Assembly (NCBI GenBank): GCA_036374435.1
Contig: DASUTU010000044.1
Location: 1 to 16,220, forward strand
Source of the DNA: CALGFI01 sp036374435
GTDB lineage: Bacteria > Actinomycetota > UBA4738 > HRBIN12
Direction of reading: 5' to 3'
DNA: 16,220 bases
Part shown: in pieces, positions 7,112 to 13,906 of the stretch
Layout: every line of letters begins with the position of its first letter
Numbering within the stretch: position 1 is the stretch's first letter
Translations under genes and position numbers: made by a program
The notes under the pieces: model-generated
Told to the model about the DNA's origin: nothing
Databases searched by the model: none
Seen by the model: the letters and a program-made list of their open reading frames with translations, nothing else

Positions 7112-8320
7112 GTGGGCGAGGGGATCGTGCTGGGCGCCGTGGCGGTCGCGGCCCTCGTGCTCGGGGCGGCGATCGGCCTGGGCATCGAGCGACGCAGGGC
7201 CGGCTCGGCCGGCTCGCGGCTCGAGGACCGTCTCCGCGAAGAGGCCGCCGAACACGCCAGGGCGGGCGAGAAGGATCGTCGGCGGATGGACCTGGTCCTG
7301 TCGTCGATGCTCGAAGGGGTGATCCTGTTCGCGCCGGACGGGCAGACCGTGTTTGCGAACCCGGCGGCCGAACGACACCTCGGCGGGGTGCCCCGATCGC
7401 TCACCGCCGTGCTCCCGCTCGCCATCCAGGAAACGGCCGGGCGAGCGGCCGGGCTGCGTCAGGAGGGGACGGCGGACGCGGAGGTGGGCTCGCCCTCGCG
7501 ATGGCTCCGGGCCTCGGCGGTGCCGGTCGGCGAGGACGGGTCGGTGCTCCTGGTGGTCCGGGACGTGACCGAGGCCAAACGCTTGGACGCGATCCGCCGG
7601 GACTTCGTCGCGAACGCCTCGCACGAGCTGAAGACGCCCGCCGCCTCGATCCAGGCGGCCGCCGAGACGATCCAGACCGCGTCCCTGGACGACCTCGGGG
7701 TGATCCCTCGGTTCGCCGCCCAGCTCGAGCGCGAGGCCGCGCGGCTGTCACGGATCGTGGGTGATCTCCTGGACCTGTCCCGCCTGGAGTCCGGGAGCGA
7801 GCTCGACGACGCGGTGGCGTTCGACTCCGTGCTCCGCGACGAGGTCGAACGGTTCGACGACGCGGCCGCCGAAGCCGGGGTGAGCCTGACCATCCACGCC
7901 GAGGTCGTGCCCCGGGTCCGTGGGTCGGCGCGCGACCTCGTGCTGCTGGTCCGGAACCTGGTGGACAACGCGGTGCGGTACACGCGCCCGGGCGGTCGGG
8001 TCGACGTCGAGCTCTCGGCCGCCGACCACGACGTCGTGCTCAAGGTCGTGGACACGGGGGTGGGCATCCCGCAGCGGGACCTGCCGCGGATCTTCGAACG
8101 GTTCTACCGGGTCGACCGGGCTCGCTCGCGCGAGACCGGCGGGACGGGGCTGGGCTTGTCGATCGTCCGCCACATCGTCGAGAACCACGGCGGTCGGATC
8201 CACGTGGAGTCCGAGCTCGGCCGGGGGACGCGGTTCGAGGTCCGCCTGCCGGCCATCGCCGCCGAATCGCGCTCGGCGTCGGGCCACTCCGGCCGGGCGT
8301 CGCCGTCCGAAGTACGCTGA
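7112..8320 (+). CDS. phoR: PhoR-like phosphate-sensing histidine kinase
   Basis: Membrane sensor kinase of 402 residues. Domains in order: one N-terminal transmembrane helix (about 4-24) with almost no external part; a charged coiled-coil-like linker (25-60); a PAS-like domain (about 60-155, LSSMLEGVILFAPDGQTVFAN ... VLLVVRDVTEAKRL); a HisKA dimerisation domain with phospho-acceptor H171 (DFVANASHELKTP); and an HATPase domain with N-box (NLVDNAVRYT), G1 (DTGVGIP), F-box (RIFERFYRV) and G2 (GTGLGLSIV). The lack of a sensory ectodomain is typical of PhoR, which senses phosphate through Pst and PhoU. The partner regulator is probably the one at 1698-2435, on the other side of the pst operon. The GTG at 7112 is chosen because it fits a leaderless -10. 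Seven bases separate its stop from the next gene. Confidence 0.9.
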   Translation: MGEGIVLGAVAVAALVLGAAIGLGIERRRAGSAGSRLEDRLREEAAEHARAGEKDRRRMDLVLSSMLEGVILFAPDGQTVFANPAAERHLGGVPRSLTAVLPLAIQETAGRAAGLRQEGTADAEVGSPSRWLRASAVPVGEDGSVLLVVRDVTEAKRLDAIRRDFVANASHELKTPAASIQAAAETIQTASLDDLGVIPRFAAQLEREAARLSRIVGDLLDLSRLESGSELDDAVAFDSVLRDEVERFDDAAAEAGVSLTIHAEVVPRVRGSARDLVLLVRNLVDNAVRYTRPGGRVDVELSAADHDVVLKVVDTGVGIPQRDLPRIFERFYRVDRARSRETGGTGLGLSIVRHIVENHGGRIHVESELGRGTRFEVRLPAIAAESRSASGHSGRASPSEVR

Positions 8321-8327
8321 CCGCTCG

Positions 8328-8969
8328 ATGACCGTGCTTCTGCTGATCCGCCATGCCCACACGGATGCCGCCGGGAAACGACTCACCGGGTGGGCCAGGG
8401 GCGTCCACCTGAACGACCGAGGACGGGAAGAGGCGGAGGCCTTGGCCGACCGGTTGGCCCAGCTCCCGATCCGCGCCGTGTATTCGAGCCCGCTCGAACG
8501 CTGTCGTGAGACGGCGGCTCCACTGGCCCGGCGGCTCGGGCTTGCGGTGAACACCCGGCGGGAGCTGATCGAGGTCGACTACGGCGAGTGGACCGGTCGG
8601 ACCATCTCCGGCGTCCGGCGGACCAGGCTCTGGCGAACCGTGCAGCATATGCCGTCCCGGGTGCGGTTCCCCGGTGGCGAGAGCCTCTTGGAGGTGCAGA
8701 CGCGCGCCTCGAACGAGGCCGAGCGGATCGCCATGGCCCACCCGCAAGACCTCGTCGCCGTCGTGTCGCACGCCGACGTCGTCCGAGTCCTTCTCGCGCA
8801 CTACCTCGGCATGCCCTTGGACGGCCTGCAGCGCCTCGGCGTCGAGCCCGCGTCCGTGAGCGTGCTCGCCCTCGCGGACGGCCACGCCCGGCTCGTCAAG
8901 GTGAACGACACCGGCGACCTCTCCGCGCTGCGGGCCCAGGAGCCGCGCCCACGGAAGGTGCGAGGATAG
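8328..8969 (+). CDS. Histidine phosphatase family protein (MSMEG_4193-like putative phosphomutase)
   Basis: Histidine phosphatase superfamily protein of 213 residues. The phosphohistidine motif is RHAH at residues 8-11 (nucleophile H9), followed by the conserved SSPLERCRETA, the acid residue within EVDYGEWTG, and the second catalytic histidine in VVSHADVVR. The substrate is unknown. Family knowledge: in actinobacteria this gene, annotated 'putative phosphomutase', is regularly followed by DUF3090 and an SCO1664-family gene, exactly as here. It starts 7 nt after phoR and ends 4 nt before DUF3090. There is no clear ribosome-binding site; a TACGCT motif at 8313-8318 could serve as an internal -10 giving an almost leaderless transcript. 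The C-terminal tail is basic and probably disordered. Confidence 0.88.
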   Translation: MTVLLLIRHAHTDAAGKRLTGWARGVHLNDRGREEAEALADRLAQLPIRAVYSSPLERCRETAAPLARRLGLAVNTRRELIEVDYGEWTGRTISGVRRTRLWRTVQHMPSRVRFPGGESLLEVQTRASNEAERIAMAHPQDLVAVVSHADVVRVLLAHYLGMPLDGLQRLGVEPASVSVLALADGHARLVKVNDTGDLSALRAQEPRPRKVRG

Positions 8970-8973
8970 GTGG

Positions 8974-9498
8974 ATGGAGCTCGATCCTGTCGACAAGATC
9001 ACCGCGGGCACGGTCGGCGAGCCGGGACAGCGGACGTTCTTCCTCCAGGTCCGCTCGGAGGAGCGGCTCGTCACGATCACCGTGGAGAAGGAGCAGGTCG
9101 AGCTGCTGTCGTCCTCGATCCTGGAGATCCTGGCCACCGTGGACCTGGAGACCGGAGACGGGCCTCCCGAGGGCGAGCTCGAGCTCGAGGCGCCGATCGA
9201 ACCGCTGTGGCGGGCCGGGCGCCTGTCCATCGGTTACAGCGAAGAACGCGACCTGATGCTGCTCGAGATGGAGGAGCTCGTCCCCGAGCCCGATGAGGAG
9301 CAGGAGGTCGCGGACGCCCCCGAGCCGGCCCGACTCCGCGTCTGGGCCAGCCGTGAGCAGATGCTGGCGTTGTCGCGCCAGGGCGCCGCGGTGGCGGCCC
9401 GCGGACGCCCGCGGTGTCAGTTCTGCGGCAACCCCCTGGATCCCGAGGGCCACACCTGCCCGGCGATGAACGGCCACCGGTCGCCGTCCGAGACGTGA
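8974..9498 (+). CDS. DUF3090 family protein with C-terminal zinc-binding motif
   Basis: DUF3090 protein, 174 residues. An N-terminal beta-rich region (GEPGQRTFFLQVRSEERLVTI) is followed by an acidic stretch and a C-terminal cysteine/histidine knuckle, CxxC(G) at 148/151, then H160, C162 and H168 (CQFCGNPLDPEGHTCPAMNGH is split here by position rather than shown as one motif). These residues look like zinc ligands. The family is an actinobacterial signature protein. From memory, a Streptomyces member of this neighbourhood (SCO1662, ParJ) affects ParA polymerisation and chromosome segregation; whether ParJ and DUF3090 are the same family should be checked. The function here is otherwise unknown. 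The ATG at 8974 has AGGTGG just upstream. The stop overlaps the next gene by 4 nt (GTGA). Confidence 0.88.
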   Translation: MELDPVDKITAGTVGEPGQRTFFLQVRSEERLVTITVEKEQVELLSSSILEILATVDLETGDGPPEGELELEAPIEPLWRAGRLSIGYSEERDLMLLEMEELVPEPDEEQEVADAPEPARLRVWASREQMLALSRQGAAVAARGRPRCQFCGNPLDPEGHTCPAMNGHRSPSET

Positions 9499-10211
9499 AG
9501 CGCGACGACGCCGAGATGTTGTCCCTGCTGGAGCGGGGCGAGATGGAGCCGCTCGGCCTGCTCCCCCGGGCCTCGAACTACACCTTCCTGTGCCGCGTTC
9601 GCGCCGACGGCGAGGCGACGCTCGCCGTCTACAAGCCGCAGCGAGGGGAGGCGCCCCTCTGGGACTTCCCCGAAGGCACGTTGTGCCGCCGCGAGGTGGC
9701 CGCGTACGTCCTGGCCGACACGCTCGGGTGGCCGCACGTCCCTCCGACCGTCCTGCGCGACGGTCCGCAGGGAGTGGGATCGGTCCAGCGGTTCCTCCGG
9801 TTCGCCCCCGACCGGCACTACTTCACGATGCTCGAGGAACGGCCCGACGAGTTCCGTCGCGTGGCGTTGTTCGACGTGGTGGCCAACAACGCCGATCGCA
9901 AGTCGGGTCACTGCCTGCTGGCCGAAGGCGGCGAGCTGTTCGTGGTGGATCACGGCGTGTGCTTCTCCACCGAGCCGAAGCTCCGTACGGTGATCTGGGA
10001 CTTCGTCGAAGAGCCGATCCCCTCCGAGCTCCGGGCAGACCTGGAGGCGCTGCACCCGGAGCTCGCCACGGGGTCGCTCCGGGAACGCCTCCGCTCGCTC
10101 TTGTCCGAGGGCGAGGTCGACGCCACGGAGCGGCGCCTGACGGAGCTGCTGGAGCTCGGCCGGTTCCCCCAGCCGGGGCCGGGGCGGCCCTACCCGTGGC
10201 CCGTGGTGTGA
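9495..10211 (+). CDS. SCO1664-family protein, PI3K/PI4K-like kinase fold
   Basis: SCO1664-family protein of 238 residues. It shows the layout of a small PI3/PI4-kinase-like fold: a lysine in a beta strand suited to ATP binding (LAVYKPQRGE, K47), a catalytic-loop-like NNADRKSGH (about 131-139, D134), and a metal-binding DHG in place of DFG (FVVDHGVCF, D152). Its substrate is not known, and protein or small-molecule phosphorylation or AMP transfer are all possible. The GTG at 9495 is chosen because it overlaps the DUF3090 stop (GTGA); an ATG at 9516 is the alternative. The stop shares one base with the next start (TGATG). The conserved phosphatase-DUF3090-SCO1664 order suggests the three act in one process. 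Confidence 0.85.
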   Translation: MKRDDAEMLSLLERGEMEPLGLLPRASNYTFLCRVRADGEATLAVYKPQRGEAPLWDFPEGTLCRREVAAYVLADTLGWPHVPPTVLRDGPQGVGSVQRFLRFAPDRHYFTMLEERPDEFRRVALFDVVANNADRKSGHCLLAEGGELFVVDHGVCFSTEPKLRTVIWDFVEEPIPSELRADLEALHPELATGSLRERLRSLLSEGEVDATERRLTELLELGRFPQPGPGRPYPWPVV

Positions 10212-10735
10212 TGCGCGGAGCGACCGGCTCACGGAACGCGGGTCCCGAGCGTTGGAACCGGCAGATGGATCTCCCGCCGTTCCAACGACTCCTGGAGGAG
10301 CACCGCGTGGACGTGTACCGGTTCCTCGTCGCGGCCGTGGGCCGCCAGGACGCCGACGACTGTTTCCAGGAGACCTTCCTGGCAGCGCTCCGCGCCTACC
10401 CGCGCCTGCGCGACGCGTCGAACCTCCGCGGGTGGTTGTTCACGATCGCCACGAACAAGGCCATGGACCACTGGCGGTCGGCGAAGCGGCGGCCGACGCC
10501 TCTGGAGACGCTGCCCGATCGCCCCACCCCCGAACGCGAGGACGGGCGACCCGAGCTGTGGCGGGCGGTGGGCGAGCTCCCCCCGATGCAGCGGGCGGCC
10601 GTGATCCACCGTTACGTCCTGGACCTCCCCTACGCGGAGGTGGCCGAGGCGCTCGGGGTCTCGGAGGAGGCGGCGCGGGCCAACGCGTACGAAGGGCGGA
10701 AGAAGCTCCGGGCCACGCAGGGGGCGATGGCATGA
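10211..10735 (+). CDS. ECF-type (sigma-70 family) RNA polymerase sigma factor
   Basis: ECF sigma factor of 174 residues from the ATG at 10211, or 156 from the ATG at 10265, which is a more typical N-terminus (MDLPPFQRLLEEH). Region 2 spans about 22-92 with the RNA-polymerase and -10-binding segments (DADDCFQETFLAALRAYPRL ... LRGWLFTIATNKAMDHWR). Region 4 spans about 115-168 with a helix-turn-helix (YAEVAEALGVSEEAARANAYEGRKKLR). The linker is short, and no extra C-terminal domain is present. The upstream start shares a base with the SCO1664-family stop (TGATG) and the gene ends in an ATGA overlap with the Ogt-like gene. No separate anti-sigma factor lies next to it, which is unusual for an ECF sigma and raises the question of what controls it. 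Target promoters are unknown. Confidence 0.88.
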   Translation: MRGATGSRNAGPERWNRQMDLPPFQRLLEEHRVDVYRFLVAAVGRQDADDCFQETFLAALRAYPRLRDASNLRGWLFTIATNKAMDHWRSAKRRPTPLETLPDRPTPEREDGRPELWRAVGELPPMQRAAVIHRYVLDLPYAEVAEALGVSEEAARANAYEGRKKLRATQGAMA

Positions 10736-11343
10736 GGGACCTGAAGGTGCCGCGGAGCCGCGAGCTCGAGGAGGCGGCCGCGCGGGCGGCCGAGGCCGCG
10801 GTGACGCGGGCCCGCCGGGCCGGCCTGGTGGACGTGGGGTACTCGACCGTGGACTCGCCGGTCGGGCGGCTGCTGGTCGCCGGGACGAGGGCCGGGCTGG
10901 TGCGGCTGGCCTACGCGGAGGAGTCGGTCGGCGACGTGCTCGAGGAGCTGGCCGGGTCGATCTCGCCGCGGGTCATCGAGTCCCCCGCCATGACCGACCG
11001 CGTCCGGCGCGAGCTCGACGCGTATTTCGAGGGCCGCGTGCGGACGTTCCGAACCCGGATCGACTGGTCGTTGTGTTCGCCGGGGTTCTTCCGGCGGGTG
11101 CTCGAGGCCACGGCCCGGATCCCGTTCGGCGCCGTGTCCACCTACGGCACGGTGGCCAAGATCGCCGGGAGCCCGCGAGCGGCCCGCGCCGCCGGGAACG
11201 CCCTCCACGACAACCCGGTGCCGATCGTCGTTCCCTGCCACCGCGTCGTGCCTTCGAGCGGCGGCATCGGCAACTACGGCGGCCAGGAGTGGCGCAAGGA
11301 GTTCCTGCTCACGCTCGAGGGCGCGATCGGCGCCGAGCGGTGA
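10732..11343 (+). CDS. ogt: Methylated-DNA--protein-cysteine methyltransferase (Ogt/MGMT)
   Basis: Suicide DNA repair enzyme that removes alkyl groups from O6-alkylguanine onto its own cysteine. It has 203 residues. The N-terminal domain starts at about residue 35 (VGYSTVDSPVGRLLVAG). The DNA-binding C-terminal domain contains IPFGAVSTYGTVAKIAG, the arginine finger in RAARAAGNALHDNP (R152), the active site IVVPCHRVV (C169) and GIGNYGGQEWRKEFLLTLE. The first ~33 residues form an extra charged, probably helical segment (RELEEAAARAAEAAVTRARR) not needed by Ogt. The ATG overlaps the sigma-factor stop (ATGA), so both are probably translated together; the pairing hints at regulation of, or by, alkylation stress, but that is inference. 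The stop overlaps the following lipoprotein gene (GTGA). Confidence 0.92.
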   Translation: MRDLKVPRSRELEEAAARAAEAAVTRARRAGLVDVGYSTVDSPVGRLLVAGTRAGLVRLAYAEESVGDVLEELAGSISPRVIESPAMTDRVRRELDAYFEGRVRTFRTRIDWSLCSPGFFRRVLEATARIPFGAVSTYGTVAKIAGSPRAARAAGNALHDNPVPIVVPCHRVVPSSGGIGNYGGQEWRKEFLLTLEGAIGAER

Positions 11344-11759
11344 CCGGGGCCCTCGGCGCGTTGGTGGCGCTGGGCCTGCTCGCCGCCGCCTGCGGCGGCG
11401 GCGAGCCCACCGCATCCGGCGAGCCCACCGGCACCACCCCGGCAGGCCCGGTTTCCTCGGCCGCGGCCGAGGGGACGGTGCTCGGCCTGTGCGAGATCCG
11501 CGACGCCACCGACCGGGACGGCGCTTCCGCCACCTTCCAGGACCGGACGCACCAGACCCTCCACGACCTCGCCGCCGCGACCGAACCCATGGATCGGGGC
11601 GCGACCGCCGACCTGCTGACCAGCAAGCAGCGGGTGGAGGCGGACCTGGAGGAGGTGTCCCTCCCCGAGTCGTTCGGCGCCGACGTGGACGCGCTGATCG
11701 AGGCGACTCGGGCCGCCCTCGAGACGATCGGGCTCGACGCCCCCGATTGCCCCGCCTGA
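11340..11759 (+). CDS. Small hypothetical lipoprotein
   Basis: A 139-residue protein I cannot assign to a family. It begins with a short lipoprotein signal (hydrophobic GALGALVALGLLAAAC, lipidated cysteine at about residue 18), followed by a flexible Gly/Pro/Thr/Ser linker with a GEPTASGEPT repeat. The remaining ~90 residues are predicted helical and acidic (QTLHDLAAATEPMD ... LLTSKQRVEADLEEVSLPE ... VDALIEATRAALETIG) and contain two cysteines that could pair. It is probably surface-anchored. The GTG start overlaps the ogt stop (GTGA), so it is probably co-translated with ogt. The next gene, 23 nt downstream, is also a lipoprotein with a similar linker. Confidence 0.75.
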   Translation: MTGALGALVALGLLAAACGGGEPTASGEPTGTTPAGPVSSAAAEGTVLGLCEIRDATDRDGASATFQDRTHQTLHDLAAATEPMDRGATADLLTSKQRVEADLEEVSLPESFGADVDALIEATRAALETIGLDAPDCPA

Positions 11760-11782
11760 CGTTCCGCGGAAGGCGCGGGAAG

Positions 11783-12766
11783 ATGGACCTCGTGCGGCGT
11801 TCCCTGGTGCCTGTGCTCGTCGTGCTCGGTCTCGTCCTGTCGTCGTGTTCGTCCGGCGGCGAGGAGCCGACCGAGTCCGGAGGCGAGGAGCCGACCGCGT
11901 CCGGCGGCGACCAGGTCGCCGCGGCCATGGCGTCCAGCGACCACTACGTCGACGCGCCCCAGCGGGTGTCCTTCGGGCTGATCCTGGCGGACCAGCGGCT
12001 GATCAGCTTCGGGTCGGTGGACGTGACGTTCAGCTACCTCGGCACGGCCCAGGAGTCCGTGGCGCCCGAACGTGGGCCATCCGCGGTGGCCGTCTACCTG
12101 CCGACGCCGGGCACGCCGGAGGGTTCGGGCGTGCCGACCGCGACGCTCCCATCCGAGGGTCGCGGCGTCTACCAGGCCGAAGACGTGACGTTCGACCGCG
12201 CCGGGTTCTGGCAGATCGACGTCACCGCGGACGTGGAGGGCCTCGGCGCGGTGCGGGCGCGGACCACAATGGGCGTCCGCGAGGAGCCCGCCTACCCCGC
12301 TCCGGGCCAGGACGCGCTGCCGACGAAGAACCTCACGATCCACTCGGACGCGCCGGCCGCCGCCATCGACTCGCGCGCGGCGGTCGGCGGCGAGGTCCCC
12401 GACCCCCAGATCCACGAGTGGACCATCGCACGGGCCGTCCGGCAGGGCCGCCCGGCGCTGGTCTTGTTCGCCACGCCTGCCTTCTGCGCCAGCCGGTTCT
12501 GCGGGCCGGTCACCGACGTCTTGGCCGACCTGGCGACCGATTTCGAGGACCGCGCGGTGTTCATCCACGTGGAGATCTGGGAGGACTTCGAGCAGCAGGC
12601 CCTCAACGAGGCGGCCGCGGAGTGGCTGTTCCGCGACGGAAACCTCACCGAGCCGTGGACGTTCCTGATCGGCGCCGACGGAACGATCGTGGACCGTTGG
12701 GCCACGTTGTTCCGCGAGGAGGAGGTGCGGGCCGCGCTCGAGGCCCTGCCTCCGATGTCGGCGTAG
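11783..12766 (+). CDS. Thioredoxin-like lipoprotein with CX4C motif
   Basis: A 327-residue exported lipoprotein. The signal peptide (RRSLVPVLVVLGLVLSSC) ends in a good lipobox, LSSC. A repeated acidic linker (GGEEPTESGGEEPTASGG) follows, then a beta-rich domain at about 50-170 (SFGSVDVTFSYLG ... GFWQIDVTADVEG) resembling immunoglobulin-like or YtkA/CopC-type folds. A thioredoxin-like domain fills about 205-325: ALVLFATPAFCASRFCGPV, then AVFIHVEIW, EPWTFLIGADGTIVDRW. The two cysteines are four residues apart (CASRFC), not the CXXC of classical thioredoxins, so the redox role is uncertain; thiol exchange, metal delivery or a structural role are all possible. Purine-rich GGGA/GGAAGG lies before the ATG. 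The gene appears to end the phoR-led run; a weak hairpin at 12795-12810 lacks a U-tract. Confidence 0.82.
   Translation: MDLVRRSLVPVLVVLGLVLSSCSSGGEEPTESGGEEPTASGGDQVAAAMASSDHYVDAPQRVSFGLILADQRLISFGSVDVTFSYLGTAQESVAPERGPSAVAVYLPTPGTPEGSGVPTATLPSEGRGVYQAEDVTFDRAGFWQIDVTADVEGLGAVRARTTMGVREEPAYPAPGQDALPTKNLTIHSDAPAAAIDSRAAVGGEVPDPQIHEWTIARAVRQGRPALVLFATPAFCASRFCGPVTDVLADLATDFEDRAVFIHVEIWEDFEQQALNEAAAEWLFRDGNLTEPWTFLIGADGTIVDRWATLFREEEVRAALEALPPMSA
11852..11910 (+). repeat. 24-nt tandem repeat encoding an acidic linker
   Basis: Two copies of a 24-nt unit (11852-11875 and 11876-11899) differ at only two positions, and an 11-nt partial third copy follows. The repeat keeps frame and encodes an eight-residue Ser-Gly-Gly-Glu-Glu-Pro-Thr-(Glu/Ala) unit right after the lipidated cysteine. 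The period is a multiple of three, so copy number could vary without breaking the gene. Confidence 0.85.
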
Positions 12767-12830
12767 GCACGTTCTCTCCGCGAACCGAGCGACCCGCCTC
12801 GTCACAGGCGTATCCGCGGGGGCCCCGGGA

Positions 12831-12836
12831 TACCAT
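12831..12836 (+). promoter_or_regulatory. -10 element of the CDF exporter gene, leaderless arrangement
   Basis: TACCAT ends 6 nt before the GTG at 12843, the same spacing as for phoR, and there is no Shine-Dalgarno sequence. The transcript probably begins at the start codon. No -35 match is seen. This lies in a 76-nt gap after the thioredoxin-like gene. Confidence 0.55.
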
Positions 12837-12842
12837 TCCGTC

Positions 12843-13904
12843 GTGAAAGGGCACGTCGAACGCGCCCGAGCGCGAGACCAAGGGCACGAACACGGGGCGA
12901 TCGACCCCGCGCTGGAGAGCAGCGCCGAGGGGATCCGCGCCATCAAGATCTCGCTGCTCGCCCTCGTCGTCACCGCGGCCGTCCAGCTCGTGATCGTGCT
13001 GGTGAGCAGCTCGGTGGCGCTGCTCGCCGACACGATCCACAACGTGACCGACGCGCTCACGGCGATCCCGCTCTGGATCGCGTTCGTCGTCGGCCGGCGA
13101 CCCCCCACGAAGCGCTACTCCTACGGCTACGAGCGGGCCGAGGACCTGGCGGGAGTGATCATCGTGGCCGCCATCGCCGCTTCGGCGGCGCTCGTGGCCT
13201 GGGAGTCCGTTCGCGAGATCGCCGATCCCGAGCCGGTTCGGCACCTGCCGTGGGTGATCGCCGCCGGTGTGGTCGGGTTCGCCGGCAACGAGCTCGTCGC
13301 GATCTACCGCATCCGGGTCGGGCGACGGATCGGGTCGAGCGCGCTGGTGGCCGACGGCTACCACGCCCGTACCGACGGCCTCACGTCGCTCGGCGTGCTG
13401 GCCGGCGCCGTCGGCGTCGCGCTGGGGTTCGAGCGCGCCGACCCGATCGCCGGGCTGGCCATCACCGGCGTGATCCTGGTCGTGTTGTGGCAGGCGTCCC
13501 GGAGCGTGCTCCGGCGCATCCTCGACGGCACCGACGACTCGACGGTCGTGTTGCTCGAGTCGGTGGCCGGCGGCGTGCCCGGCGTCGAACACGTCACCTC
13601 GGTCAAGGCCCGCTGGACCGGCCACGCGCTGAACGCGGAGCTCCAGATCATGGTGGATGCCTCGATGTCGGTGCAGGAGGCGCACCACGTGGCCGAGGAG
13701 GTCGAACACGAGCTCTGCCATGCCATCCCGCGCCTGCGCGGCGCCACCGTGCACGTGGACCCGCACGACCACGGCCCCCACTACGGCGGCTCGATGGCCC
13801 ACCACCGTGCGGAGCTGGAGGATCTGCCGGAACCACTTCCCCCCAAGCCCGGCCAGGAACCCCCCTCGAGCATCTTGCCGCGGCTCAGGCGCGACGTTCG
13901 GTAG
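12843..13904 (+). CDS. Cation diffusion facilitator (zinc-type CDF) exporter
   Basis: CDF-family metal/proton antiporter of 353 residues. About six transmembrane segments are visible between residues 33 and 225. The metal site in TM2 is H66-xxx-D70 (LADTIHNVTD) and in TM5 H174-xxx-D178 (DGYHARTDG); this His-Asp/His-Asp set is the one associated with zinc (and cobalt) selectivity. A YSYGYERAE motif lies at the cytoplasmic end of TM3. The C-terminal cytoplasmic domain (about 230-310) ends with a metal-binding-like HVDPHDHGPHYG, and histidines also occur at the N-terminus (GHEHG). A proline-rich tail follows. The GTG at 12843 is chosen for its leaderless -10. It stands alone, with its own promoter, so its regulator is not apparent. 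Confidence 0.92.
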   Translation: MKGHVERARARDQGHEHGAIDPALESSAEGIRAIKISLLALVVTAAVQLVIVLVSSSVALLADTIHNVTDALTAIPLWIAFVVGRRPPTKRYSYGYERAEDLAGVIIVAAIAASAALVAWESVREIADPEPVRHLPWVIAAGVVGFAGNELVAIYRIRVGRRIGSSALVADGYHARTDGLTSLGVLAGAVGVALGFERADPIAGLAITGVILVVLWQASRSVLRRILDGTDDSTVVLLESVAGGVPGVEHVTSVKARWTGHALNAELQIMVDASMSVQEAHHVAEEVEHELCHAIPRLRGATVHVDPHDHGPHYGGSMAHHRAELEDLPEPLPPKPGQEPPSSILPRLRRDVR

Positions 13905-13906
13905 TG

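Noticed and set aside
7996..9230. Minus-strand open frames opposite phoR and the phosphatase gene
   Set aside because: No domain similarity is visible and the opposite strand encodes intact kinase and phosphatase motifs.
11455..11472. Perfect 18-bp GC palindrome (two 9-bp halves) in the small lipoprotein gene
   Set aside because: It lies inside coding sequence for Ser/Ala/Glu/Gly codons in a GC-rich region, has no loop or U-tract, and such palindromes are expected by chance at this base composition.
12795..12810. Small hairpin after the thioredoxin-like gene as a terminator
   Set aside because: Only a 5-bp stem with a 6-nt loop and no U-tract; too weak to call, although the position is right.
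10630..13108. Very long minus-strand open frames opposite the ogt, lipoprotein and CDF genes
   Set aside because: Their translations are low-complexity Arg/Pro/Gly/Ala sequence without recognisable domains, while the plus strand carries clear families in this interval.
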